From the NCBI RefSeq assembly GCF_002291425.1, contig NZ_CP014136.1, forward strand, positions 4,912,925 to 4,976,924: a DNA stretch of 64,000 nucleotides. Direction: 5' to 3'. The position numbers were made by a program, and so were the translations under genes. The notes below the pieces were generated by a model that did no database searches, was not told where the DNA came from, and worked only from the letters and a program-made list of their open reading frames with translations. Below are positions 8,739-19,373 of the stretch, in pieces. The DNA comes from Gibbsiella quercinecans (GTDB taxonomy: Bacteria > Pseudomonadota > Gammaproteobacteria > Enterobacterales > Enterobacteriaceae). How positions within the stretch are numbered: the first letter of the stretch is position 1; the number at the start of each line of letters is the position of its first letter.

Positions 8739-10667
8739 TCATGATTTGGGGAACAGTTGATCCACGGCGGCCTGAATGGCTTTTTTGTGCTCGGGACCGG
8801 GGGCTTTGGCACGGGCGGCTCCGTTGGGTTGGTTCAGTTGCAATTTGCCGCCGGTGTTGATCTCACCGCCTTCTTTCACGGTGATATTAAAACTGGTGCC
8901 GGTGAGGCTGATCTGACCATTGGCTTTCAGCTCGATCACGCTTTCACCGCACTCCAGGCGGAGGGTCTCGCCGGAACCGAGGGTGAAGGCATCTACCACG
9001 TTATCTGAACGTGTTTTACCGGTGAGTGATGAGGCATCGCCTTTGATACCGATGGCCTGGTTGAGCACGACGCGTTGCAGTTCATTACCGCCCACCAGAT
9101 GCGTATGGTTTTTATCAATGGTGTGGTTTTCATCGTTCTCGACATTGATATCCATATTGCGTTCGGCGTGCAGCCACACTTGCTCTTCGCCGGCTTTGTC
9201 TTCAAAGCGCAGGGCGTTGGCGTTGTCCGGCGAGCCGTCTTTGGAGCGGCTCATAAAACCCATCTGCGTGGCTGCGGCCGGCAGCGCCCACGGCGGCATG
9301 TTGGCGTCGTTGTAGACCCGGCCGATGATGATCGGGCGGTCCGGATCGCCGTTGATGAAATCCACCACCACTTCGTCGTTCACCCGCGGGATCTGCACGC
9401 CGCCGAAGCCCTGGCCGGCCCAGGCGCTGGAAACACGCACCCAGCAGGAGCTGCCGTCGTCCGCCGGCCCAAAGCGATCCCAGTGGAACTTCACCTTCAC
9501 GCGGCCGTATTTGTCGGTCCAGATGGATTCGCCGGTCGGGCCGACCACCCGCGCGGTCTGCGGGCCATGGGTTTTCGGCCAATGCGCCTGCTGCGCCGGG
9601 CGCCACGGAATATCGGACGGGATCACCGTGAAGTCGATACGGTGTTCGCTGGCCTGGCTGTCGCCGCTGGCGTAGCGGTTTTCCTGCAGGCGGTAGCGGG
9701 CACGCACCGTCAGGTAAGCGCGGTTATCGTCGGCATAGGGGGCGTTGTTGAGCGTAAAGGTGTAGCCGGGGGCGATACCGAGCGCGGTGGCGGTGCCGCC
9801 GGTCTGGTGGTGCCCGGCCTGCCAGGCTTCCTGGCGCACGCGGGCGTAGAATTCGCCCTGCTGGTGTTCGGTGTAGCGGCCCGGCCAATCATACACGTCG
9901 ATTTGCCCCGGCTGCGGCGAAACCGGGTTCTGGCGCGCCTGCAGCAGCCAGGCGTTGGGCTTGCGGAAATCGTAATCGTCCAGGCTGTAGATGCCCGGCG
10001 TCACCTGGTCGGCCAGGGTCCACTGGCTGATGCCTTGCTCATTGGTGATGCCGCCGGACGGCGTCAGGTGATAGGGAATGGTTTCATAGCCGGGGTAGGG
10101 CGTGTGGATCTGTGGCGCATCGGCCAGCACCAGCGTGTGCTGATCCTGTTGGTGCTTGAAGTAGTAATAAATGCCCTCCAGCTCCATCAGGCGGCTGATG
10201 AAGTTGAAGGAGCTTTCGCTGTACTGCACGCAGTATTCCCACTGGCGGTAGCTGCTGGTGAGCTGGTCTTCCACCTGGACGTTGTACTCGGCGAGCAGGG
10301 TCTTGACGATCTGCGGCACGGTCTGCTGCTGGAAGATGCGGAAGTTGCGATCCTGGGTCATCGGCCACAGATCGGGCTGCACGCGTAGGGTATAGACCGC
10401 ATAGCGTGTGCCGCCGATCTCTTCGCTGGAAACGGCGACGGCGGTGATTTTGCCGTTAAGGAAGCGCGGCTCGGCGAGAAAGCCCTGGGTAGGGATAACT
10501 AGGGTCAGCGGCTGGCCGAGCAGGGCCTTGCGATCCAGGCGTGGGTTGGTGCTCAACAGGGCCACGTTGAAATCAAAAGGCTCGGAAAGGGCCTCAGTGC
10601 CGTCCAGGGAATGGAACAGCAGTTGCCCGGTGCCCAGCGGGGTATAGGCGGAAATACGGTCCAGCAT
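8739..10667 (-). CDS. vgrG: VgrG (TssI) spike protein
   Basis: The 642-residue spike has the gp27-like base (about 1-360), the conserved OB-fold block with DKYGRVKVKFHWDR (385-398) and WVRVSSAWAGQGFGG (409-423), and the beta-prism needle with the NHTHLVGGNE-type repeats beyond about 500. No extra effector domain follows the needle; the last 40 residues are a short charged tail. A trimer of this protein pierces the target, with a PAAR tip carrying the Rhs cargo. It lies 41 bases ahead of the Eag chaperone gene and downstream of ppkA. The start ATG at 10667 is preceded by AGAGGA. Confidence 0.95.
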   Translation of the reverse strand: MLDRISAYTPLGTGQLLFHSLDGTEALSEPFDFNVALLSTNPRLDRKALLGQPLTLVIPTQGFLAEPRFLNGKITAVAVSSEEIGGTRYAVYTLRVQPDLWPMTQDRNFRIFQQQTVPQIVKTLLAEYNVQVEDQLTSSYRQWEYCVQYSESSFNFISRLMELEGIYYYFKHQQDQHTLVLADAPQIHTPYPGYETIPYHLTPSGGITNEQGISQWTLADQVTPGIYSLDDYDFRKPNAWLLQARQNPVSPQPGQIDVYDWPGRYTEHQQGEFYARVRQEAWQAGHHQTGGTATALGIAPGYTFTLNNAPYADDNRAYLTVRARYRLQENRYASGDSQASEHRIDFTVIPSDIPWRPAQQAHWPKTHGPQTARVVGPTGESIWTDKYGRVKVKFHWDRFGPADDGSSCWVRVSSAWAGQGFGGVQIPRVNDEVVVDFINGDPDRPIIIGRVYNDANMPPWALPAAATQMGFMSRSKDGSPDNANALRFEDKAGEEQVWLHAERNMDINVENDENHTIDKNHTHLVGGNELQRVVLNQAIGIKGDASSLTGKTRSDNVVDAFTLGSGETLRLECGESVIELKANGQISLTGTSFNITVKEGGEINTGGKLQLNQPNGAARAKAPGPEHKKAIQAAVDQLFPKS

Positions 10668-10755
10668 GCGGACATCCTCTGTAACGGGGCGCGCTAAGGC
10701 GCGCCGAACTTATTCGTAGGGAATAGGGGCAGCGTTGGCGGCTGCCGATAAAGCG

Positions 10756-12228
10756 TTAGCCTGCGGTGGCCGGATTAATCAACCAGGTGCCGGCATTCTC
10801 AATCGTGATCTGTTGGCGGCGCAGGTTGCGATCGTGGCGGATCTCAACCTGATATTTGCCCGGCGCCAGGTTCAGGCTGGCAAAGCCGTTGCTGCCGGCC
10901 TGCACCTGCTGGGGTTTGCCGTTCAGGCTGACGTTCTCACCGGGCTGTAGCCGGAAATACACCAGCGCCACCGGTGCGGCGACGACCGGCGCCGGCTCTG
11001 GCTCGGCTTGCTGGACCGGGGCATTATTGGCCGCGGTTTGCTGTGGCGCGTGTTGCATCGGCTCCTGGGTTTTTTCCACCGCTGAAGGCTGTGCGTCCTG
11101 TTTCACCGTGTCGGCGGCGTTGTTCTCGGTGCTGGCGCCGCGCATAAACCAGGCCAGCGCGCCAATCACCACCACGGCGGCCACGCCTGCGCCATAGATC
11201 ATCGGGCGCGCGCGCGAAGTGCTGTTCGCCGTCTCGGCAACGGCGGCCGGGGCGCTGGCGGCGGGTTTGGCTGCTGACGGCGCAGGTTCCGGCGTGGTGG
11301 AAGGGGCGCTGACGATGTCGGCTTCATCGGCCACCGGCAGGTTCAGCAGTTCGGCCATCTCATCGATGGTCTGCGGCCGGTCTTCCGGCTTCAGCGCCAG
11401 CGCATGGTCAACCACTCGCAGCAGCTCCGCCGAATAGCCGGCCGGGCGGCGTTCCAGCAGCGGTTGGTAGTTGTCTTCAATGCTGCGCACCACGCTCACC
11501 GGCGGCGGATCGCCGGCAATCAGCGTATGCAGCACGGCGCCCAGGGCATAGATATCGGTCCAAGGCCCCTGTTCGCCGTCGCTGTCTTCACTGTATTGCT
11601 CAATCGGCGCAAAGCCCGGTTTCAGCATGATTTCCGTGGAATCGGACAGGTTGCCGATCTCTTTGCGCGCGGAGCCGAAATCCAGCAGCACCGGCAACTG
11701 GTTTTCCTGGATCTGAATATTGTCCAGCGAGATGTCGCGGTGCAGATAGCCTTCCTGATGGATGGTGTTGATGGCGCTGAACAACGGCGGCAACAGCCGG
11801 CGGATCCACGCTTCGTCGATTTTCTCCGGGTGCTGCGCCTTCAGGTTTTTCAGCGTGGTGCCGCTGTAAAACTGGGTGCCCATATACGCGGTGCCGTTCT
11901 CTTCCCAAAAGCGCAGCACATGCAGCAGGCCAGGGTGTGAGAAACGCGCCAGCAGGCGCGCCTCCTGGATAAAGCTGTTAAGCCCGGCCTGGAAGGTTTT
12001 GCTGAACCGCTCGCCGCGCAGGCTTAGCGTCAGATCGTCGTTGCGCATCGCCAACTGCGTCGGCATGTATTCCTTGATGGCGATGGCGCGCTCCAACTGG
12101 TGATCGTAAGCGCGGTACACGATGCCAAAACCGCCTTCGCCAATCACTTCCTTAATCTCAAACTCGTTGAAGCGATGGCCAATCGGCAGGCTGTTTGAGT
12201 TCGGTTTTTTTATCCCGGTTTCCGACAT
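10756..12228 (-). CDS. ppkA: T6SS serine/threonine kinase PpkA-like
   Basis: The 490-residue Hanks-type kinase has the glycine loop GEGGFG (30-35), catalytic Lys52, HRD at 163-165 with Asn170, and DFG at 183-185. An Ala/Pro/Glu-rich linker leads to one membrane helix (about 344-362). The C-terminus (about 418-490) looks like a small beta-rich periplasmic domain ending in [19 protein letters not shown]. In T6SS the PpkA kinase phosphorylates Fha and triggers assembly, opposed by phosphatase PppA. Both partners are encoded in this locus. The gene is shorter than the Pseudomonas PpkA, which carries a von Willebrand domain not seen here. Confidence 0.9.
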   Translation of the reverse strand: MSETGIKKPNSNSLPIGHRFNEFEIKEVIGEGGFGIVYRAYDHQLERAIAIKEYMPTQLAMRNDDLTLSLRGERFSKTFQAGLNSFIQEARLLARFSHPGLLHVLRFWEENGTAYMGTQFYSGTTLKNLKAQHPEKIDEAWIRRLLPPLFSAINTIHQEGYLHRDISLDNIQIQENQLPVLLDFGSARKEIGNLSDSTEIMLKPGFAPIEQYSEDSDGEQGPWTDIYALGAVLHTLIAGDPPPVSVVRSIEDNYQPLLERRPAGYSAELLRVVDHALALKPEDRPQTIDEMAELLNLPVADEADIVSAPSTTPEPAPSAAKPAASAPAAVAETANSTSRARPMIYGAGVAAVVVIGALAWFMRGASTENNAADTVKQDAQPSAVEKTQEPMQHAPQQTAANNAPVQQAEPEPAPVVAAPVALVYFRLQPGENVSLNGKPQQVQAGSNGFASLNLAPGKYQVEIRHDRNLRRQQITIENAGTWLINPATAG

Positions 12229-12277
12229 GATGATTTACTCTCTGTAAATAAGCGCCGCCGCCGTAGCGGCTCCGGCA

Positions 12278-14911
12278 TTACGCCTGAAATTGATAAGCGA
12301 ATTCATTGCCTTGCATAGTAATGTGCAGCGTGTGGTACCGTTGGTCGTTGGCGCTGGCGGCCAGCAGGGTATGGCTGATTTGCGGCAACAGGGTGTTGGT
12401 CAGGATGGCGTCGATCATGCGCCCGCCGGATTCCACCTCGGTGCAGCGGCTGACGATTTGTTGAACTACTGCGTCGTCAAAGGTGGTGGCGATATCGTGG
12501 TTCTCCGCCAGCCGCCGCTGGATGCGGCCAAGCTGCAGGCGCACGATGTTGCCGAGCGTATCGTCGTTCAGCGGGTAGTAAGGCACCACCAGCAGGCGGC
12601 CCAGCAGGGCGGCCGGGAACACCGAAAGCAGCGGTTGGCGCAGGGCGCCGCTCAACGCTTCGGGGTCTGGCTGCAGGTCAGGATCGCTGCACAGGCCGGC
12701 GATCAGATCGCTACCGACGTTGGAGGTCAGAATAATAATGGTGTTGCGGAAATCGATGTGCCGGCCTTCGCCGTCCTCCATCCAGCCCTTGTCGAACACC
12801 TGGAAAAAGATCTCGTGCACGTCCGGGTGCGCTTTTTCGATTTCATCCAGCAGCACCACGCTGTAAGGGCGCCGGCGCACCGCTTCGGTCAGCACGCCGC
12901 CTTCGCCGTAGCCGACATAGCCGGGAGGCGCTCCTTTCAGCGTGGAGACGGTGTGCGCTTCCTGGAATTCGCTCATGTTAATGGTGATGACGTTCTGTTC
13001 CCCGCCGTACAGGTTTTCCGCCAGCGTCAAGGCGGTTTCGGTTTTCCCCACGCCGGAAGGGCCGGCCAGCAGGAACACCCCCACCGGTTTGTTCGGATCG
13101 TCCAGGCGGGCGCGGGAAGTGCGCACGCGGCGGGCAATCAGATCCAGCGCGTGGCGCTGGCCGATCACCCGTTGGTTGAGGGTATCGGCCAGGTTCAATA
13201 CGGCGTCGATTTCATTTTTTACCATGCGGCCCAGCGGGATACCGGTCCAGTCAGAGACCACGGCGGCCACGATGTTGGCATCAACGGCGGCGAAGATCAG
13301 CGGCGTTTCACCCTGCAACGCCTGCAGTTGCGGCTGCAGTTCGGCTAGTTGGGCACGCAGCGCATCGGCATCGGCTTCCGGCGCATCCTGTTCTTGTTGG
13401 CGGTGCAATTGGGCGCGCAGATCGATGATCTGCTGAATCAGCGCCAATTCCTGTTGCCAGCGCGCGTTCAACTGCGCCAGTTCTTCCCGCAGCGTGGTTA
13501 GCTGTGCTTCGATAGCCGCGGGGCGTTGCGGATCGCCAATGCCGACTTTGGCTTCGCGGTGGGCAATCGCCAGCTCGATATCCAGCGCATTGATGCGCTG
13601 GCGGCAGTCTTCCACCTGCGCCGGTTCGGCGTGCTGGCTAACGGCCACACGCGCGCAGGCGGTATCCAGCAGGGCGACGGCTTTATCCGGCAGTTGGCGC
13701 GCCGGAATGTAGCGGTGGGAAAGGCGCACCGCCGCCTCGACGGCTTCATCCAGCAGCAGAACGCGGTGGTGCTGTTCCAGCGGGCTTACGGTGCTGCGCA
13801 GCATCAGCAGCGCTTTGCCTTCATCCGGTTCCTGCACCTGAACGACCTGGAAGCGCCGGGTCAGCGCCGGGTCTTTCTCAATGTACTTTTTGTATTCCGC
13901 CCAGGTGGTGGCGCCGATGGTGCGTAACTGGCCGCGCGCCAGCGCCGGTTTCAGCAGGTTGGCGGCGTCGCCGGTGCCCTGCGCGCCGCCGGCGCCGATC
14001 AGGGTGTGGATCTCATCAATAAACAGGATGATTGGCGTTGGGCTGGACTGCACTTCATCAATCACCGTTTGCAGGCGTTTTTCAAACTCACCCTTCATGC
14101 CGGCGCCGGCCTGCAGCATACCGATGTCCAGCAGGTAAAGCTGCACGTCGCGCAGCTGCGGCGGTACGTCGCCGGCAACGATGCGCAGCGCCAGCCCTTC
14201 CACCACGGCGGTTTTGCCGACGCCGGCTTCACCGGTCAGCAGCGGGTTGTTTTGCCGGCGGCGCATCAGGATATCGATAATTTGGCGGATTTCTTCGTCA
14301 CGGCCGGCGATTGGATCGATTTCACCATTGCGCGCCCGCGCCGTTAGATCCTGGGCATATTGCGCCAGCAGGTTACCGCCAGCGGCGGCAGGCGTTTCGC
14401 CAGTGGTATTGGCCGCCGCCTGTGCCTGGGCATTTTCGCTCGAGTGGGCGGTTACCGTGGCGAACTGTTCCATCAGCAGATCGGCGTTGATGCGATCGAA
14501 CTGCGCCGAGATGCCTTTCAACAGGTGGCGCAGGCTATAGGTTTTCAGCATCCCGAGCAGCAGGTGGCCGCCGCGGATGTTGTTGGCGCCAAACTTCAGC
14601 GATCCGTAAACCCAGGCGCGTTCAACGGCGCTGTCAATGTGTTCGGCCAGATCGGAAATGGCGCTGGCGCCGCGCGGCAGGCGATCCAGCGCGGCGACGA
14701 TGTCGTTGGCAAGCCGCGCCTCGTCCAGGCCGAAATGGCGAATAACCTGTTGCAGATCGCCCTCCGGCGCTTGCATCAACTGGTGCAGCCAGTGCGCCAC
14801 TTCAACGTAGGGGTTGCCGCGCAGTTTGCAAAACGCCGTGGCGCTTTCCAGCGAGGTAAATAACAGGCTATCCAGTTTGCCAAATAATACCGAACGGCTG
14901 ATTTCAGACAT
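12278..14911 (-). CDS. clpV: T6SS AAA+ ATPase ClpV (TssH)
   Basis: The 877-residue Hsp100 ATPase recycles contracted TssB/TssC sheaths. An N-terminal Clp repeat domain (1-160) is followed by AAA module 1 with Walker A GEAGVGKT (about 228) and sensor [12 protein letters not shown] coiled-coil middle domain follows (about 420-520). AAA module 2 has [11 protein letters not shown] (about 620) and [16 protein letters not shown]. Length is normal for ClpV. It lies between tssG and ppkA with short gaps, all co-directional. Confidence 0.95.
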   Translation of the reverse strand: MSEISRSVLFGKLDSLLFTSLESATAFCKLRGNPYVEVAHWLHQLMQAPEGDLQQVIRHFGLDEARLANDIVAALDRLPRGASAISDLAEHIDSAVERAWVYGSLKFGANNIRGGHLLLGMLKTYSLRHLLKGISAQFDRINADLLMEQFATVTAHSSENAQAQAAANTTGETPAAAGGNLLAQYAQDLTARARNGEIDPIAGRDEEIRQIIDILMRRRQNNPLLTGEAGVGKTAVVEGLALRIVAGDVPPQLRDVQLYLLDIGMLQAGAGMKGEFEKRLQTVIDEVQSSPTPIILFIDEIHTLIGAGGAQGTGDAANLLKPALARGQLRTIGATTWAEYKKYIEKDPALTRRFQVVQVQEPDEGKALLMLRSTVSPLEQHHRVLLLDEAVEAAVRLSHRYIPARQLPDKAVALLDTACARVAVSQHAEPAQVEDCRQRINALDIELAIAHREAKVGIGDPQRPAAIEAQLTTLREELAQLNARWQQELALIQQIIDLRAQLHRQQEQDAPEADADALRAQLAELQPQLQALQGETPLIFAAVDANIVAAVVSDWTGIPLGRMVKNEIDAVLNLADTLNQRVIGQRHALDLIARRVRTSRARLDDPNKPVGVFLLAGPSGVGKTETALTLAENLYGGEQNVITINMSEFQEAHTVSTLKGAPPGYVGYGEGGVLTEAVRRRPYSVVLLDEIEKAHPDVHEIFFQVFDKGWMEDGEGRHIDFRNTIIILTSNVGSDLIAGLCSDPDLQPDPEALSGALRQPLLSVFPAALLGRLLVVPYYPLNDDTLGNIVRLQLGRIQRRLAENHDIATTFDDAVVQQIVSRCTEVESGGRMIDAILTNTLLPQISHTLLAASANDQRYHTLHITMQGNEFAYQFQA

Positions 14912-14975
14912 GGTTTTCCTCAGGGCATACAGGGCCGGCGCTGTGCGCCGCCGGCCGGATAATAAAAAGGGGTGA

Positions 14976-16070
14976 CTACGGGTATACGGCCTGCTTTTCC
15001 AGCGGCTCAGGGCTAAAAATCAAATCATCGGCATCCCGGTGATAGCCCGGCGCGGCAAGCCAACTGCTCAGGCCCAGACGCTGGCGGCCGCCCAGTTGGG
15101 TGCCGGTGAAGGCGTCTTTGGCCAGGATCAGCCGCACGTCCCAGACAAACTCGATGCCCAGATACTGGCGCACCCAGTCGCGCAACTGTTGGCACTGCGG
15201 AGCGCCGGGCAGAAAGCGTTCATAATCCTGCTGCGGCATCGGCCCCAGTTCGATCCGGAACTTGTGCTGCATATCGCGCACCGCGATACCAAGAAAGGCC
15301 GATTCGCCCAGCCGCGGCACACCGCGCCCGGCCTGCAGGCGCGCCTGTTCTCGTTTGTCCACGGGCAGCCAGTGCGGCACGTTCTCCACAATGTTGACCG
15401 GCACCTTGAAGTAGTGGCGCAGTATTTTGCTTAGCCCTTCCGCATCGCGGCTATGGCGGATCAGGTGCCCGGCCACGTAATGCTTGGCGTGGCCGCTGAG
15501 GCTGTCGCGGTCGCGCTGCGCTGGCTGGCCGTTACCGATCAAGCTCGCCAGGTAGTTATCAAAGCGGCGGTTGTCCGGGCGATCCAGCGATACCGTCGGT
15601 TGGGCATCGGCCCAGGCGCGATAAAACAGCAGGGCCAGCCGGTGATGGAACAGGTTGGCGAACGCCATCAGCGTATGATCCTGATGGTGATACACCCGCT
15701 CGCGCACGTATTCCGTCAGATGCAGCGGCAGTGGCCCGTTGGGGCCGAACAGGCCGAAGCTGTAAATCGCCACGTCGTGCAGATCGCTGCCGGGGCGTGG
15801 GCTAACGTTGGCCAGCGTCGACGGTGCGAACGACAATGAAGGTTCCTGGCCGATGCGCAGCATTTCATAACGCGGCTGCGGCGCCCGCCCCAGCAGGTAA
15901 GGCTGGCCGCCCTGGGCGTCGATGCGCCGCAGCAGTTGGAACAGATCGTAGCGGTAGGGCGCGGCCATCAGGCGCGGCCAGAAATCGCCCGGCAGGCGCT
16001 GCAACGCGTGAATTTTCGGCGCGCTGGTTTGCTGTGGCGCGGCGGCCGCTTCGGGTGCGCGTTCGCTCAT
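14976..16070 (-). CDS. tssG: T6SS baseplate subunit TssG
   Basis: The 364-residue protein matches the TssG/VasB/ImpH family. It has the PYRYDLFQLLRRIDA block near residues 37-51, the FAPSTLANVSP and GLFGPNGPLPLHLTEYVRER stretches, and the C-terminal LGGRQRLGLSSWL. TssG forms the baseplate wedge with TssF, TssE and TssK. Its start overlaps the end of tssF by four bases (ATGA-type overlap), implying translational coupling. Confidence 0.95.
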   Translation of the reverse strand: MSERAPEAAAAPQQTSAPKIHALQRLPGDFWPRLMAAPYRYDLFQLLRRIDAQGGQPYLLGRAPQPRYEMLRIGQEPSLSFAPSTLANVSPRPGSDLHDVAIYSFGLFGPNGPLPLHLTEYVRERVYHHQDHTLMAFANLFHHRLALLFYRAWADAQPTVSLDRPDNRRFDNYLASLIGNGQPAQRDRDSLSGHAKHYVAGHLIRHSRDAEGLSKILRHYFKVPVNIVENVPHWLPVDKREQARLQAGRGVPRLGESAFLGIAVRDMQHKFRIELGPMPQQDYERFLPGAPQCQQLRDWVRQYLGIEFVWDVRLILAKDAFTGTQLGGRQRLGLSSWLAAPGYHRDADDLIFSPEPLEKQAVYP

Positions 16071-17950
16071 ATCAGCGTCCTTTTGCCCACCCGCGCCTGC
16101 CAGTGGGCGATTTCACCGCGCTGCTGGCTGGACAGCGTCATTTCTGTAAAGGTGTTGATCGCCACCAGGCGGGAAAACAGGCGCTCCAACACGCTGCCCA
16201 GCAGATAGGGGCTGTTGCCGGAAAAGGCCCGTTCATCCACCGTAAGATCGATAGCAATACCGCGGGCGAAGACGATCGGGCCGGGTTCCGGCACCCGGCG
16301 ATACACCGGGCGCAGTTGGCAGTGGCGCACGCCCTGGATCTGCTTGGCGATCGCCGGTTCGCTCAGGTTGCCATACAGCCCCAGCAATTGGCGCAGGCTG
16401 GCCGCGCCCTGTTGTGGATCGCCATCCATCAGGCTCAGGTAATTAAGCTGCAGTTGGCTGATCAGCCGCCAGGCTATCATGCCGTCGGCCAGCGCCGGCC
16501 GTGGCGGGGTCGGGCCTTTTTTCAGCGTGACCTGCTTGATGGGAATGGAATCCGGCATCACAAAGTTGCCCTGATCCTGCAGCAGCATCAGCGGCAAGTC
16601 GCGGCTGGTGCACAGCACGTCGGCGGTGAGGTATTTCAGATCGCTGTGCCACGGCGACTGGCGTTCGTCCACCAGCGAGACAAACACCTCTGAGCCGATG
16701 TAGCCGGTGCGGGTGCCATAGCGACGGGCATGTTCCGACAGCGAACGCTGTTCGCGGCGCAGCGAAAAATAGGCGCCATAGTTACCGTCGTCTTCGCTCA
16801 GCGTGCTGTAAAACGGGCGGAATTCCTGCTCGTAGCGCTTTTCGCTGGCGCTGCTGCCCAGGCGTTGCACGGAGAACACTTCGTAATCCAGCGGGCGAAT
16901 GTTATCCACCACCAGGTGATATTCATGGTGGTTTTCATTCAGCGTGATGCGTTCGGCCACCTTCGGGAACAGGTTGATCACCGGCGTGCAGTGCAGCGCC
17001 AGATGGCTGGCGTCGATCACGCGCTCCAGCGCCAGATCTTGTTTATCCAACAACACGATGATATCGAACTGGCGCAGCGTTTTTTGGCTCGCGCGCGCAT
17101 TCTGCAGCAGCGGGCGCAGGCCGCTGACGCTGACGAACTGAAAGCGCGCCGGGAAGGCGAAGTATTCCTGCAGCAGGCGGTAGCCTTCGAAGTTGCGCAG
17201 ATCGTTCGGCAACAGCGCCTGATCGGGCTCGAAACCTTCCTGGCGCAGGGCATCGTCGGCCAGCACGCAGCGCTGCGGCGTGGCTTCAACCGTTTGGCAC
17301 AGCAGCCCGACGCTATGCTGCATCACCAGCTCCAGCAGTTGCTGTGCCTGCAGATCGGGGCCGGCAAGATAAAACATCAGTTGATCGAGGTTGAGGTTTT
17401 TCAGCGTCACCGATTCAAAGCATTCCATGCGAATGCGCAGGGCGCTGACGCTGCCGCGGTTTTGCAACCCGAGGGCGGCCAGCGGAATATCCGCCGGAAT
17501 GCCGCCCAGCTCAACCTGCTTGATGCGCACCGGTTGCAGCGTCACGTCGTGCGCGGTGGTGTAGCTGCAGGTGATGCCGGTCTTTTTCAGCGTTTGGCTA
17601 TCCATCATGGTGCCGCGCGGTACGCGGAAGCCGCCGCTGATATCCCCTTTGCTGCTGTCCGGCGTCAGTTCGGCGATCGCCATTGACGGCGTGGGCGCCA
17701 GGTAGTTGGGGTAGATGATCTCCAGCAGGCGCTGCGAAAAACGCGGAAACTCCGCATCCATTTTCAACTGCACGCGCGAGGTGAGGAAGGCAAAGCCTTC
17801 CATCAGGCGCTCAATGTAAGGATCGGCCACGTCGATGCCGCGCATACCAAGCCGGCCGGCGACCTTCGGGTATTGCTCGGCGAATTCGGCGCCCATTTCA
17901 CGCAGGTATGCCAGCTCGCGGTTGTAATACTCTAAAAGCTTACTGTCCAT
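16067..17950 (-). CDS. tssF: T6SS baseplate subunit TssF
   Basis: The 627-residue protein matches TssF/VasA/ImpG. It opens with LLEYYNRELAYLREMGAEFA and carries VADPYIERLMEGFAFLTSRV (about 40-60). The IYPNYLAPTPSMAI motif follows (about 94-107), and the C-terminal conserved LYGNLSEPAIAKQI lies near 533. TssF is the main wedge subunit, two copies binding one TssG. It starts four bases after tssE stops, consistent with one baseplate operon tssE-tssF-tssG. Confidence 0.95.
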   Translation of the reverse strand: MDSKLLEYYNRELAYLREMGAEFAEQYPKVAGRLGMRGIDVADPYIERLMEGFAFLTSRVQLKMDAEFPRFSQRLLEIIYPNYLAPTPSMAIAELTPDSSKGDISGGFRVPRGTMMDSQTLKKTGITCSYTTAHDVTLQPVRIKQVELGGIPADIPLAALGLQNRGSVSALRIRMECFESVTLKNLNLDQLMFYLAGPDLQAQQLLELVMQHSVGLLCQTVEATPQRCVLADDALRQEGFEPDQALLPNDLRNFEGYRLLQEYFAFPARFQFVSVSGLRPLLQNARASQKTLRQFDIIVLLDKQDLALERVIDASHLALHCTPVINLFPKVAERITLNENHHEYHLVVDNIRPLDYEVFSVQRLGSSASEKRYEQEFRPFYSTLSEDDGNYGAYFSLRREQRSLSEHARRYGTRTGYIGSEVFVSLVDERQSPWHSDLKYLTADVLCTSRDLPLMLLQDQGNFVMPDSIPIKQVTLKKGPTPPRPALADGMIAWRLISQLQLNYLSLMDGDPQQGAASLRQLLGLYGNLSEPAIAKQIQGVRHCQLRPVYRRVPEPGPIVFARGIAIDLTVDERAFSGNSPYLLGSVLERLFSRLVAINTFTEMTLSSQQRGEIAHWQARVGKRTLI

Positions 17951-17954
17951 CGCC

Positions 17955-18533
17955 TTATCCTATGTCTTTCAGATCGAAATGGCCGTTTTCCAGATCCACA
18001 TCGGTGCGGAACAAAAACTCCAGCGGGTAGGGGATGCACCACAGGCGCCCCTTAATCTCGATTGACAGTACGTTATGCAGTTCCAGCGAGCCGGTATCGG
18101 AGATACAGCGCACCTGTAGCCCATCGGGCAGGATGCGCGGCTCAAAGTTGAGGATGGCTTCGGTCAGCGCCCGCTGAATATCCAGCCATTCAATGTCCGA
18201 CATGCGCTTGCCCGCCAACGAGGCGATGCCATAGTTGAGGGTGGAGCGGCGCACATGGGGGTAGTCCGCCAGATCGGCGCCCGATTCGTGGTTGACGCAG
18301 TTGAACAGCCACTGCAGATCGCGCAGCACCCGGCGGCGCAGTTCGCTGTGCGACACCAGGTTGCGCACCTGCGCTTCCTGTTTTTTCTGCGGCTCGTCGT
18401 CGGTAAGCAGATCGAGCAGCACCGGCTGCATTTTGTCGCGCGAAGTGAGCTGTTCGCTGTTGTCGCGAAAACGGTAGCCCTGGCGCTGAAGATCGCTGCC
18501 GCTAAGCATTACCGTTGGGCGTTTGCCGGTCAT
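17955..18533 (-). CDS. tssE: T6SS baseplate subunit TssE (gp25-like)
   Basis: The 192-residue protein carries the gp25/lysozyme-like fold of T4 baseplates. The diagnostic stretch is RRVLRDLQWLFNCVN, then HVRRSTLNYGIASLAGKRMS, then the C-terminal strands ending EFLFRTDVDLENGHF. The N-terminus (about 1-45) is basic and probably flexible. It begins two bases downstream of the tagJ stop. Confidence 0.93.
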   Translation of the reverse strand: MTGKRPTVMLSGSDLQRQGYRFRDNSEQLTSRDKMQPVLLDLLTDDEPQKKQEAQVRNLVSHSELRRRVLRDLQWLFNCVNHESGADLADYPHVRRSTLNYGIASLAGKRMSDIEWLDIQRALTEAILNFEPRILPDGLQVRCISDTGSLELHNVLSIEIKGRLWCIPYPLEFLFRTDVDLENGHFDLKDIG

Positions 18534-18535
18534 TT

Positions 18536-19357
18536 TCAGGCACCTTGTTCGAAGCGCAGTTGGCGCAGGGTGTGCAGCGGGAATTCATGCTCGGCGCTCA
18601 GCCAGGATTTTTGCCCCAGCCCGGCGTAATGCGGGCCGTCGCCCAGTGGCTGCCATTCGGTCAGTTTGCCGAGCAGCAGGGCATCGCTGGGGTTTTCCGG
18701 CAGCGGATAGCGCGCCGGCAGTTGGCATACCTGTTCACGCCCGTCGTTCAGGCGCACCAGCGCATGGCTCCAGACCAGATCGATAACGCTTTGCGGTGCC
18801 TGAAACTGGATTTCAGCGATGGCGGAGAACGGCAGCCAGTAGTACACGCCGTTCAGCGCCAGCTCGCACACCGGGCCCAGGCGGCCGTCGCCGTCCATCA
18901 GCCAGTCGAAGGGCACGCTGTGCGGTGCGTCGCCTTCCGCTACCGTAAGCTCCCCGGCGCTGGCCGGCGCGGCGGCCAGCGCTTCATCGCGCAATGCCTG
19001 GGCTGTGCCGGCATCGCCGTGCGCATCGTGGCGCAGGGCTTCCACCAGTGAAGAGAGCCAGGCTTCGCCCGGTTGGAGCAGCGCCGGTGCCGCTTCACCG
19101 GCAAATACCGCCTGGCGCTGCAGTTCCGCGTCTACGGCCTGCGTCAGCAGCAGGGTGGTGGGTTGCGCGATCGGTTTGAGCGCCAGCCAGGATTTCAGCT
19201 GCGCTTTGGCACGCGGCCAGTTGGCGCTCAGGCACAGCAGTTGCGCCAAAGCGGCGCGCAGATCGGCATCCGCCGGGCGTTGGCGGATCGCGTCTTCCAC
19301 GGTGGTAATGGCCGCACTGACGGAGCCCCCGGCTAAGAGTTGGGTTAATGAGTTCAC
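18536..19357 (-). CDS. tagJ: TagJ/ImpE accessory protein
   Basis: This 273-residue protein matches the TagJ/ImpE (SciE) family, with helical N-terminal repeats (residues 1-100) and a C-terminal region carrying RLGPVCELALNGVYYWLPFS and the terminal QLRFEQGA. TagJ binds the TssB N-terminus in some T6SSs and is thought to tune ClpV-driven sheath disassembly. It is found only in a subset of clusters and often, as here, next to tssE. No signal peptide. Confidence 0.88.
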   Translation of the reverse strand: MNSLTQLLAGGSVSAAITTVEDAIRQRPADADLRAALAQLLCLSANWPRAKAQLKSWLALKPIAQPTTLLLTQAVDAELQRQAVFAGEAAPALLQPGEAWLSSLVEALRHDAHGDAGTAQALRDEALAAAPASAGELTVAEGDAPHSVPFDWLMDGDGRLGPVCELALNGVYYWLPFSAIAEIQFQAPQSVIDLVWSHALVRLNDGREQVCQLPARYPLPENPSDALLLGKLTEWQPLGDGPHYAGLGQKSWLSAEHEFPLHTLRQLRFEQGA

Positions 19358-19373
19358 GGTGAGTTCCTCGTCA

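Noticed and set aside
9075-10388. 437-codon plus-strand open frame opposite vgrG
   Set aside because: Antisense shadow of a high-GC gene, His/Ala/Gly-rich with no start signal or family; vgrG is unmistakable.
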